18,886 nucleotides of DNA, taken from contig JAFAPL010000299.1 of assembly GCA_019247135.1 (NCBI GenBank), positions 1 through 18,886 on the forward strand. The letters are read 5' to 3'. A program made the translations under genes and the position numbers. The notes under the pieces were generated by a model that saw nothing but the letters and a program-made list of their open reading frames with translations, had not been told where the DNA came from and made no database searches. Of this stretch, positions 7,523-14,504 are shown piece by piece. Each line of letters begins with the position of its first letter. Positions within the stretch are counted from its first letter, which is position 1. The DNA comes from Chloroflexota bacterium (GTDB lineage Bacteria; Chloroflexota; UBA6077; CF-72).

Positions 7523-8248
7523 GTGAAGCTCTTTGTCGACAGCGCCAATCTGTACGAGATCGAAGAGGCGCTGAAGCGCGGCTTCGCAAGCGGAATCACG
7601 ACCAATCCGTCGATCCTGTCGAAGGAACAACGACGGGATTTCACGATGCATATCCGTGACATCATCGAGCTCCTGCGACGTTACGATGCTCCGCTTCCAC
7701 TCAGCGTTGAACTCTTCACGACCGACCCCGCGGACATGACGAGGCAGGTGGAGCAGTTCCTGAGCGACTTCGGCGACTACGACAACCTGTATATCAAAGT
7801 GCCCATCGGTTGGCCCGAGCTACAGGTTATTCACGAGATTCGCCGCCTCGGTGGTCGCGTGAACTGCACGTGCTGCATGTCGTTCAACCAGGCCATCATG
7901 GCCGCCTCCGCGGGCGCGAACTACGTCAGCTTGTTCTGGGGTCGCATCCGTGACACGGGTTACGATGCCGCCTCAGTTGTGCGCCAGGTCAAGGAGACCT
8001 TCAGGCAGACTGGCTGCTCGACTGAGATCATCGTCGGCAGTATTCGCCAGATGATCGACGTGAGCGAGGCGATTCAGGCAGGCGCCGATATCGTGACCGT
8101 CCCGCCCAAGTTCTTCCCAGAGATGTGTGCGCACCCGAAGACGACGGAGGCCGTCGCGCAGTTCATCCGTGACTTCCAGGAGTGGACCGCGGAGCCAGCG
8201 GTCGTCGCCGCGCCACCGAGCACGGTATCGGAGCTCCTCCGCCGCTGA
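7523..8248 (+). CDS. Transaldolase / fructose-6-phosphate aldolase-like protein
   Basis: 241 aa, close to the 215-225 aa of small TalC/FSA-type transaldolases, with a C-terminal extension of about 20 residues (VVAAPPSTVSELLRR). The class I aldolase residues are visible: Asp6 in LFVDSAN, ITTNPS (Thr26, Asn28), the Schiff-base Lys92 in YIKVPI, AGANYVSLFWGRIRD, VGSIRQ, and the C-terminal GADIVTVPPKFFPEM...HPKTTEAV. The usual VN.T segment reads NCTCCMSFNQ, with three cysteines. The family moves a dihydroxyacetone unit between sugar phosphates (for example making sedoheptulose-7-phosphate) or cleaves fructose-6-phosphate. Next to the HldE-like fusion it may supply or remodel a ketose precursor of the activated sugar. 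It has its own promoter and ribosome binding site, so it may be controlled apart from the upstream set. Confidence 0.88.
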   Translation: MKLFVDSANLYEIEEALKRGFASGITTNPSILSKEQRRDFTMHIRDIIELLRRYDAPLPLSVELFTTDPADMTRQVEQFLSDFGDYDNLYIKVPIGWPELQVIHEIRRLGGRVNCTCCMSFNQAIMAASAGANYVSLFWGRIRDTGYDAASVVRQVKETFRQTGCSTEIIVGSIRQMIDVSEAIQAGADIVTVPPKFFPEMCAHPKTTEAVAQFIRDFQEWTAEPAVVAAPPSTVSELLRR

Positions 8249-10122
8249 AGCCCGGCGCGGCGACGCGCTGGGTGCCGCTTGCCTGCATTGCGCTCGCGAT
8301 CTTCGCCGTGCAGGCGTTATTCACCACGGGCGGCACGTTCCGCTTCGGCGCTGGTGACGATTACTACGACCAGTTGGGCGAGGCGTTCCTGGGCGGCCAG
8401 CTGTATCTCCCGACACAGCCCACGCCCCAACTGCTCGCGCTAGCCGACCCCTACGACCCAACGGCGAATGCGTCGCTCGCGCTGCACGACGCTTCGCTGT
8501 ATCGCGGCCATTACTACCTGTACTTCGGACCGTTTCCAGGTGTCGTTCACGCCGCCGTGCGAGTGCTGACGCAGCGGTCGGTCCCCGATGGACCCGTCCA
8601 GATGGCAAGCGCGTCGCTTGCGACGGTGTGCTTCTGGCTGATCGTTGAGCGGTTCCGGCGTAAACACGCGCTACGTGTGCAGGCATGGGTCACGCTGCTC
8701 TTGACCATCGGTTTCGGGGTCGGCGGAAGCATGCTGTACCTGGTCGCGCGTCCAGCGATTTACCACGAAGCGGTGCTCGTGGCGATGGCCTGCACGTTCG
8801 CGGCGCTGGCTGCGCTCTCGAGCGCGTGGAGCGAGGGCGTTCTGGGCGCGCGTGCGGTACTCGTCTGCGGTGTTCTCGTCGGTTGCGCGGTCGCCGCACG
8901 CGTCACGTACCTCGCGTACGCCGTAGCGATGGGCGTGTGTGTGCTCGCCTGGGCGGCGCTCGGTCGAGCCTGCTGGAGGACAGCGCTCGGCCGATTTGCA
9001 GCCTTCGCGGCTCCGCTCATCGTCATCGTCGGCCTGTTGCTTCTCTATAACTGGGCCCGTTTCGGCTCGATTTTCGAGACGGGCTTGTCGTATCAGCTGG
9101 CGGGACCATCGCTGAGCGGTGGCGTCAACCCTATGACGTGCGGGGGCAACCTGGGATCGTTTTTCCAGCTGTACCTGGCCTCTTTCCCGCGGTTGCAGCT
9201 CCACTATCCCTGGGTACCGTTCGCGAGCGGACCCTCCCCGGTGTGGCCCGTCTGGTTCCCGCGCGAGTGGATGGTGCCCGCGGCGGGCGAGATCACCATC
9301 GAGCCCCCGCTGGTCTCGCCGTTCCTCCTTGCTCCAGTAAGCCTGCTCGGCTTGACTGCTCCGCTCGCATTTGTGTGGGGCGTTAGCCTCGGCCGCTCCT
9401 TGCTGCTCGCGGCCATTCCGACGCTTGGCGGGGCACTGCTCATGGTCCCGTTTCTCAGCTGCGCCAATGGAGTCAACGCGCGGTATTTCGGGGACATCAG
9501 CCCCGCGCTCACGCTGCTCGGGTCGCTGGTGTTCGTCGCAGCGCTCGACCGGGCGATTCGGTCTGGCAGTCGGGCTCGCACATTGGTGGCCGCTTACGGC
9601 GCGTTCAGCCTTCTGGTGACGCTTGTGGTGGGTGCGGTCCTCGGGCTCGCGGCGTTTCGATACACGTACGAGGCGCAGGCCGACGCCGTCGGCTCGGTCA
9701 CCGAAGATGTTCTTGTCGGCTTGCATCTGGCGCGGCCGACGAGCTACGTCGACACGTTCCCCGAGGATTTACGCGATCGTGGCCTCGCCTCGTCAGGGGT
9801 GTACGAGGACGGCTGGGTTCGGCAGGACTCGTCGTTCACGCTGGTGCAGCCGTCCAGTGATTCCAGCGTCGTCGTGAGGGGCGTGTTGTCGTTCGATCAG
9901 GCCACGCCGGTGCCCCCGACTGAGCTTCGCGTGTTCGTAGACGGTGAGCAGGTGGGCGAACAGACGCTCGTCGGGGGCGACTTCGACGTGGAGGTTCGCG
10001 CGCCTCCAGGCGCGGGCAAGCGGCGAATCGATCTGCAGTTCTCGCGCGTGCAGCAGCTGCCGCCGCCCGACAAACGCGAGGCCGCCGCGCTGCTGAGATA
10101 CGTGGGCTTTCAGCCGCTCTAG
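8182..10122 (+). CDS. Polytopic GT-C-like glycosyltransferase/membrane protein
   Basis: Up to 646 aa, about ten or more hydrophobic helices. A first transmembrane segment (WVPLACIALAIFAVQALF) is followed by an extracytoplasmic loop with GAGDDYYDQLGEAFLGGQLYL. The Asp59-Asp60 pair is placed like the metal/acceptor acidic motif of GT-C enzymes. The DPYDP and HDASLYRGHYYLYFGPFPG segments recur in bacterial GT39/PMT-like membrane proteins. The last 110 residues leave the membrane and look like a beta-rich domain (ELRVFVDGEQVGEQTLVGGDF). The start is uncertain. The longest frame begins at GTG 8182, 67 bp inside the transaldolase gene and without usable spacing from AGGAG. A CTG at 8245 would form a CTGA overlap with that gene's stop, like the GTGA junctions upstream. 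GTG 8272 is too close to the first helix. It probably transfers a sugar from a polyprenyl-phosphate donor. Confidence 0.75.
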   Translation: MDRGASGRRRATEHGIGAPPPLKPGAATRWVPLACIALAIFAVQALFTTGGTFRFGAGDDYYDQLGEAFLGGQLYLPTQPTPQLLALADPYDPTANASLALHDASLYRGHYYLYFGPFPGVVHAAVRVLTQRSVPDGPVQMASASLATVCFWLIVERFRRKHALRVQAWVTLLLTIGFGVGGSMLYLVARPAIYHEAVLVAMACTFAALAALSSAWSEGVLGARAVLVCGVLVGCAVAARVTYLAYAVAMGVCVLAWAALGRACWRTALGRFAAFAAPLIVIVGLLLLYNWARFGSIFETGLSYQLAGPSLSGGVNPMTCGGNLGSFFQLYLASFPRLQLHYPWVPFASGPSPVWPVWFPREWMVPAAGEITIEPPLVSPFLLAPVSLLGLTAPLAFVWGVSLGRSLLLAAIPTLGGALLMVPFLSCANGVNARYFGDISPALTLLGSLVFVAALDRAIRSGSRARTLVAAYGAFSLLVTLVVGAVLGLAAFRYTYEAQADAVGSVTEDVLVGLHLARPTSYVDTFPEDLRDRGLASSGVYEDGWVRQDSSFTLVQPSSDSSVVVRGVLSFDQATPVPPTELRVFVDGEQVGEQTLVGGDFDVEVRAPPGAGKRRIDLQFSRVQQLPPPDKREAAALLRYVGFQPL

Positions 10123-10147
10123 AAAAGGGCTCACCCTCACCCCCCGA

Positions 10148-10177
10148 CCCCCTCTCCGCACCGCAAGGGAGAGGGGG
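10148..10177. terminator. Perfect 10-bp-stem hairpin downstream of GT-C gene
   Basis: CCCCCTCTCC (10148-10157) pairs perfectly with GGAGAGGGGG (10168-10177) around a 10-nt loop. It is preceded by CACCCTCACCCCCC. This CCCTCACCCC...CCTCTCC...GGAGAGGGG pattern resembles a dispersed REP-like element I recall from many GC-rich bacteria. It sits 26 bp after the stop at 10122 and may act as a terminator or mRNA 3'-end stabiliser. No U-tract follows. Confidence 0.55.
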
Positions 10178-10196
10178 AGTTCCTGAAGTCATTTCG

Positions 10197-10480
10197 AAGG
10201 GGCTTCGCCCCTTGAACCCCTCGCAGAGCGAACGCCGTGCCAGCGTGAGGAGATGCCAAGGGCTTGCCCCTTGAACCCCTCGCAGAGCGAACGCCGTGCC
10301 AGCGACAGGGGATGCCAAGGGCTTCGCCCCTTGAACCCTCGGAGAGCGGCCGCCGTGCGAGCGAGAGGAGATGCCAAGGGCTTTGCCCCTTGAACCCTCG
10401 GAGAGCGGCCGCCGTGCGAGCGAGAGGAGATGCCAAGGGCTTCGCCCTTGAAGCCTCGGAGAGGAGCTCCGGGACTTCGA
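10197..10480. repeat. 59-bp tandem repeat, five units, in convergent intergenic gap
   Basis: Units start with AAGGG(G)CTTCGCCCCTTGAACCC at 10197, 10258, 10317, 10376 and 10435, with spacings of 61, 59, 59 and 59 bp; the fifth is about 46 bp. Units three and four differ at a single base (CTTCG versus CTTTG), indicating recent duplication. Units one and two form a second subtype (CTCGCAGAGCGAACGCCGTGCCAGCG). Most units begin with a short GC hairpin such as AAGGGGC-TTC-GCCCCTT. The period is not a multiple of three and the sequence does not encode a conserved peptide, so I treat the block as non-coding. It lies between two convergent genes. Confidence 0.9.
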
Positions 10481-10535
10481 AAAGGGGGATTTCCCGGGGT
10501 GTGGCCCCATCAACCCTCGGAGGGGAAATTCCTGG
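10481..10535. repeat. Degenerate sixth unit of the tandem repeat
   Basis: AAAGGGGGATTTCCCGGGGTGTGGCCCCATCAACCCTCGGAGG keeps the AACCCTCGGAG core of the repeat, but its hairpin is altered: ATTTCCC pairs with GGGAAAT further on, and GGGG-TGTG-GCCCC is internal. It abuts the stop codon (TAG) of the minus-strand gene at 10538. Confidence 0.6.
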
Positions 10536-10537
10536 GG

Positions 10538-12787
10538 CTAGCCGCCGCTGGCGACGGAGGGACAGGGGCCCAGCGCCAGGCGCAGGTTCTGCACCCCTAC
10601 GAGCAACGTGCGCGGATCGCCACCCGCGAGCACCTGCGTCGGCTTGTCCAGCGCAATCAGCGAGATGCGCGTGACGCCGTTCAGCAGCGGCACTGACAGC
10701 TCTTCGGCCTGGGTCCCGCTGAACTGCACCACCCCGCCGCCACCGTCATCAGTCGAAACCTGCAGGTGCCGTTGCGACAGGTCGGGCAAGCTGGGACCAA
10801 GGCTGAGATCCGCCCCCAGACACGCCTCGGTTGCCTGCGTGGAGGTGATCTGCAGATCCGTGCTCGTCGTTCCGACCCAGAACGAAGGCGACCCGAGCCA
10901 CTTCTCGATCCCGTTTGGAGCGTCGATCCCACTGATCACGGCCCAGTCCTGATCCGTCACGCGCCAGAGCGCATACGCGCCCCCGGACCACAACGGCTCG
11001 AGGCCGACCGGCTTCGCCGCGGGTGCGGAATCCGTCAGGATGTAGTGAATCTCGGTCTCGGCTGGCCGTCGTGCGCGTTGCATGAACGGGATGACGTGCG
11101 GCTGCCCCATATAGCCGCTATACGTATCCATCAGGATGGGAGCATCGCGAAGTTCATACACAGCCCAGCCCGCGGCGGCGTCGTCGGTCACCGCCAGCAG
11201 GATCGGAGCCGACCCGACCACCGACGCGGCCTGGCGCGCCGCTCGATAGGTGTCGAACGTGCGCGTGGGCACGCCGACTTCGAATCCGCGAATCTGCGCC
11301 ACCACGCCGAGGCCGTACGCCAGGCACGCCGCCGCGGCCACGGCCAGACCCGCCCGCCGCTGGACCGTGCCCCTAGCGAGTGCCCCCAACACCGCTCTAG
11401 CGCCTTCGAGGATGCACAGCGCCAACAGGCACCAGCCGGTCACCAGAATTTTGAACACGCCGTAGGCGTAGTTGAAGCGAGCAGCCATGACCGACGCGGC
11501 AATGAGCAGAAGCACGATCGCCGCGCACGTGCTTAGTTCGCGCCTGCGAAGCAGGACGATGAACCCGGCAGCACCCAACAAGACGAAGAGCAGGCCCAAC
11601 GGCTCGCGGACCAGCAGCCATGGTCCAGAAAAAGGTGTCGATTGAATCTGCGCGTCATCGAATCCCAACACAGACCACGGGAGGGCGGCAGGTGTGGTCA
11701 GGCCATGGAAGAGTCCCTCGCCCTGGCGCTCACCGCCGGCCTCGAGTGCGGAGTAGGCCTGGCCGCGAACGAAGTTGACCAGGTCGCTTGCAAACGGCAG
11801 AACCAGCATGGCGCAGACCAGTATTCCGATCGCCGCGGGCTTGACGAGTTCGCGTGCCGCGCCGCGCATCCTGGCCACCCGTTCGCCAAGGATGAGCGCG
11901 CCCGCCATGGGCGCAACCCACGCCAGCTCCGGGTACGTGTACAGCAGCGCCGCGAGGAGTACCGCCAGCAGCAACCAGGGCGCGGGCCGCCTGAGGTCGG
12001 CGACGCGTGCGATTCCGACGAGCGCGGGCAAGGTGTAGAGGGCCAGGCTGTTGCTGAGGGCATTGTGCGAGATGACGCTCACGCTCCAGCCGCTGAAGAC
12101 CACGAGTCCGACCAGCGCCAGAGCTCCGGGAGCGCTGATCGCGTAGCTCTCGGCAAAGACGACGCAGGCGCAGGCGAGCACGAACAGGGCGAAGATCATG
12201 AGCGCGCCGAGCGCCACTTGCGTATCGCCCGCGTTTCCCAGCACCGGGCTGACAAATCCCAGCAGCGCCGCGCCGATATAACGCTCGTGGCTCAACTGGG
12301 CCGCATACTGGTACAGCGGAGCCAGGCCGCCATCCGTATAGCGCGGGTATTCCCAGAGGTATTGGCCGAACGCCACGTAGGACCACCCGTCGAGGAACGG
12401 CGAACCTGGGAACGTCGTCAGCCCCCAGCGGAAGTAGGCCTCGCCCACCGCTACGGGCGCGACAAGAAGGGCCGCAAGTCTGGTCCACGCTGGGCGGCCT
12501 GGGCACGCGATGATCGCTCTCACGCCGTATGCGGCCAGGCCCAAGGTTGCTACCCATATAGGGACGTAGAGTTGCTTTACCGGCAGGCCCGCGCTCACGC
12601 CGAGGCCAAGCGCCAGCGACCAGGTCGCCAGCATGGCCGGCGCCGCGAGCACCAGCGACATGTCCGGGCTGAATCGGACCCGCAGCAGGCGAATCATCCC
12701 GTAGCCGGCGACCGTCGCGACAATGACCAGCAGAAAGAAGCGCAACGCCTGCTGGAGCAAGTCGAAACCGCTCGCGATGGCGGTCAT
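10538..12787 (-). CDS. Polytopic membrane protein, probable GT-C-type glycosyltransferase with C-terminal extracytoplasmic domain
   Basis: 749 aa from the ATG at 12787, which overlaps the upstream gene's stop as ATGA (12784-12787). A longer frame begins at 12880 but adds an Arg-rich segment inside the neighbour, so 12787 is preferred. There are about twelve hydrophobic helices. The first large loop has FPGSPFLDGWSYVAFGQYLW with Asp133, placed where GT-C enzymes hold an acidic residue. Further marks are LYTYPELAWVAPMAGAL and NYAYGVFKILVTGWCLLAL. The last 230 residues or so are soluble, with no helices long enough to span. The preceding gene product shows the same YPE and N-Y-x-x-FK features, so the two look like diverged paralogues. 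No exact family is recognised; a lipid-linked-sugar glycosyltransferase is the best guess. Confidence 0.72.
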   Translation of the reverse strand: MTAIASGFDLLQQALRFFLLVIVATVAGYGMIRLLRVRFSPDMSLVLAAPAMLATWSLALGLGVSAGLPVKQLYVPIWVATLGLAAYGVRAIIACPGRPAWTRLAALLVAPVAVGEAYFRWGLTTFPGSPFLDGWSYVAFGQYLWEYPRYTDGGLAPLYQYAAQLSHERYIGAALLGFVSPVLGNAGDTQVALGALMIFALFVLACACVVFAESYAISAPGALALVGLVVFSGWSVSVISHNALSNSLALYTLPALVGIARVADLRRPAPWLLLAVLLAALLYTYPELAWVAPMAGALILGERVARMRGAARELVKPAAIGILVCAMLVLPFASDLVNFVRGQAYSALEAGGERQGEGLFHGLTTPAALPWSVLGFDDAQIQSTPFSGPWLLVREPLGLLFVLLGAAGFIVLLRRRELSTCAAIVLLLIAASVMAARFNYAYGVFKILVTGWCLLALCILEGARAVLGALARGTVQRRAGLAVAAAACLAYGLGVVAQIRGFEVGVPTRTFDTYRAARQAASVVGSAPILLAVTDDAAAGWAVYELRDAPILMDTYSGYMGQPHVIPFMQRARRPAETEIHYILTDSAPAAKPVGLEPLWSGGAYALWRVTDQDWAVISGIDAPNGIEKWLGSPSFWVGTTSTDLQITSTQATEACLGADLSLGPSLPDLSQRHLQVSTDDGGGGVVQFSGTQAEELSVPLLNGVTRISLIALDKPTQVLAGGDPRTLLVGVQNLRLALGPCPSVASGG

Positions 12788-14355
12788 TCGAGCACGGTGC
12801 AGTTGCGCGCCGGCGCGGCCGAGACCGCGATCGTGCGCGCGACGACCCACTGGTCGCTTGTCGGCGCGTGAACCAGGCATTCAGCCCCGCTCGCGATTTC
12901 GACCGCCGGACCAGCGGCGGACGGGCCGGCGACATAGGCTGGCACGCGTTCGCTGACGTCACTCACGAGCAGGAACGCGCGGGTTGCCGCGAGCACGAGC
13001 ACGACGGTCGCCCCCACGCCGCGTAACCAGACCGTGGTCTGGCCGAGCAGCAGCCACACCCCGAGCATCAGCCCGAAGCTTAGCCAGCACGCAACCTTGA
13101 AGGTGACGTAATTCGGGTTCGCGGCCTGAAGGGCCACCCACGTCCAGACAACGGCGAACGGAACAAGGCCCGCGATGAGCACCCACATCATCGCGAATGG
13201 GCGAGCGGTCGGAGTGCCGCGGCGCACGAAACGGTGCCACACGTACACGGCGATGGGGATCGTCAGCAGCGCCACGAGGCGGCGTGGAAGATCGCCGTTC
13301 GCGATCACGATGGTCCACACGTCCAGTACCGTGCCGGGTGTGTGCGCCAGCGGCCAGAAAGTCGTGGGCGAGCCTTGCTGCGCGACGAGAAATCGGATGT
13401 TGTCGAGACGGGTCGCGGCCTGCACGACGATGAAGCCGGCGAGTATGCAGAGCCCGTCGGCGGCGGCCTGGCGAAACGTAGACCGACAGATCAGCACGAG
13501 ACAGCCCCAGTAGAGCGGGAACGCGAGTAAAAATTCCGGGTAGCCGGCACTGACCAGATACCCGGCTGCTACGAGCACACCAGCGCGGACGCCCGCTGAT
13601 ACCTGAGCACGGCAGAGCCAGATGGTCGCGAGCGCAACCATAAGAGCGAATGTTTGCGCGAGCTGTCCCGCTGAAAGCACTGCGACCGCGTTCAGCGGCC
13701 CCAGCGCTCCCAAGCCGAGAACCGCTCGGCCCACAGGATCGAGGCCCGGCCCGAGGAGATCCACGAACAGCAGCACTGCCACGGCCAGGTACCCGGCGCA
13801 GACCGCCGTGATCGCATTGGGCGTTAAGGGCGCGCCCAGCGCGGCCGGAGCCCAGGGAACAACGAGCGACGGGGCACGCGTGGTCTCGGCCTCATGGAGC
13901 AAGGCGCTCATCCGAGCCAAGCCCGCTCCGACGGGTACGTGCTGGACCAGCCACTCGCCCCGGAACAGGGTGGTTGCGGCGAATGCATACTGCCCAGGGT
14001 CGGCCGCATCAGCCTGCACGGGCATCACCTGCATCAGCAAGCTGAGCAGAACGCCAGCGGACGCAAGCCCGGCGTACAGAAGGCGCGTTCGCGGACGGGA
14101 CCTGAGATCGGCTGCCGCTGAACATAGCCCGACCAGAACCAGCAGACCCATCAGCCCACCCGCGACTGGAAAGCCCGCGCCCAGTTGAGCGAGCAAGCCG
14201 AACAGGGTTCCGAATGCAAAGAACCCGATCAATGCGCCGCGGAAGAACGCGCGGGTAGCGCATTGTGGAGGCCCGCAGCCAGCCGCGTGTCGTCCGAGAC
14301 CAGCCATGCTCACGAACGCGATCGCGAGCGGCACGCCATAGCGGAGAGTGTCCAC
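12784..14355 (-). CDS. Polytopic membrane protein, probable GT-C-type glycosyltransferase
   Basis: 523 aa, GTG start at 14355. It is the most upstream start, since an in-frame TGA lies about 35 bp further up, but there is no clear ribosome binding site. About eleven hydrophobic segments. The first long extracytoplasmic loop carries QADAADPGQYAFAATTLFRG (Asp116, Asp119), a plausible GT-C acidic site. SAGYPEFLLAFPLYWG and NPNYVTFKVACWLSFGLML parallel the YTYPELAW and NYAYGVFKILVTGW blocks of the downstream protein. Unlike that protein it has only a short C-terminal tail after the last helix, so it lacks the long soluble domain. The two genes are translationally coupled (ATGA) and probably work together, perhaps as successive transferases or as partners. 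The precise family is not recognised. Confidence 0.72.
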   Translation of the reverse strand: MDTLRYGVPLAIAFVSMAGLGRHAAGCGPPQCATRAFFRGALIGFFAFGTLFGLLAQLGAGFPVAGGLMGLLVLVGLCSAAADLRSRPRTRLLYAGLASAGVLLSLLMQVMPVQADAADPGQYAFAATTLFRGEWLVQHVPVGAGLARMSALLHEAETTRAPSLVVPWAPAALGAPLTPNAITAVCAGYLAVAVLLFVDLLGPGLDPVGRAVLGLGALGPLNAVAVLSAGQLAQTFALMVALATIWLCRAQVSAGVRAGVLVAAGYLVSAGYPEFLLAFPLYWGCLVLICRSTFRQAAADGLCILAGFIVVQAATRLDNIRFLVAQQGSPTTFWPLAHTPGTVLDVWTIVIANGDLPRRLVALLTIPIAVYVWHRFVRRGTPTARPFAMMWVLIAGLVPFAVVWTWVALQAANPNYVTFKVACWLSFGLMLGVWLLLGQTTVWLRGVGATVVLVLAATRAFLLVSDVSERVPAYVAGPSAAGPAVEIASGAECLVHAPTSDQWVVARTIAVSAAPARNCTVLE

Positions 14356-14467
14356 TGTTACGGCATAGCGGAAGACTGCGGGTACGCGGGGTCAGCCCTC
14401 ACGCCCGCGAGTGTGCCAAGCAACTGCAACCGCTGCAACGACGCGATGTACACGGGCGCGACTCCGC

Positions 14468-14496
14468 TTGTTCGGGTGGGCACCGTTCGGTACGAT
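14468..14496 (+). promoter_or_regulatory. Candidate promoter for the YfhO-like gene, possibly leaderless
   Basis: TTGTTC (14468-14473), 17-bp spacer, TACGAT (14491-14496). The expected transcription start is near 14503, only about two bases before an in-frame GTG at 14505, which would give a leaderless or near-leaderless message. Just upstream is a direct repeat CTGCAAC (14424-14430 and 14433-14439) that could be an activator or repressor site. Confidence 0.45.
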
Positions 14497-14504
14497 CTCG
14501 GCCA

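Noticed and set aside
8671..9726. Long minus-strand frame (351 codons) opposite the GT-C gene
   Set aside because: Hydrophilic, Arg/Glu/Gln-rich translation with no family motifs. It is the antisense of a helix-rich membrane protein, a usual artefact in GC-rich DNA.
10197..10480. CRISPR array
   Set aside because: Units are contiguous with no unique spacers, contain internal hairpins, and no cas gene is nearby.
9836..10513. Minus-strand frame through the tandem repeat giving a repetitive Arg/Ser-rich peptide
   Set aside because: The repeat period is 59 bp, not a multiple of three, so successive units are read in different frames; the peptide repetition is a by-product.
12788..12880. 31-residue N-terminal extension of the 749-aa membrane protein
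   Set aside because: It is Arg-rich antisense-like sequence within the coupled upstream gene; ATGA overlap supports 12787.
11642..12962. Long plus and minus frames (about 410 codons each) overlapping the 749-aa membrane protein
   Set aside because: Compositionally biased shadow frames without recognisable domains. The ATGA-coupled membrane protein explains the region.
14265..14504. 80-residue N-terminal extension of the YfhO-like protein
   Set aside because: It lies over the start of the divergent gene, is Arg/His/Cys-rich, and would leave no room for either promoter.
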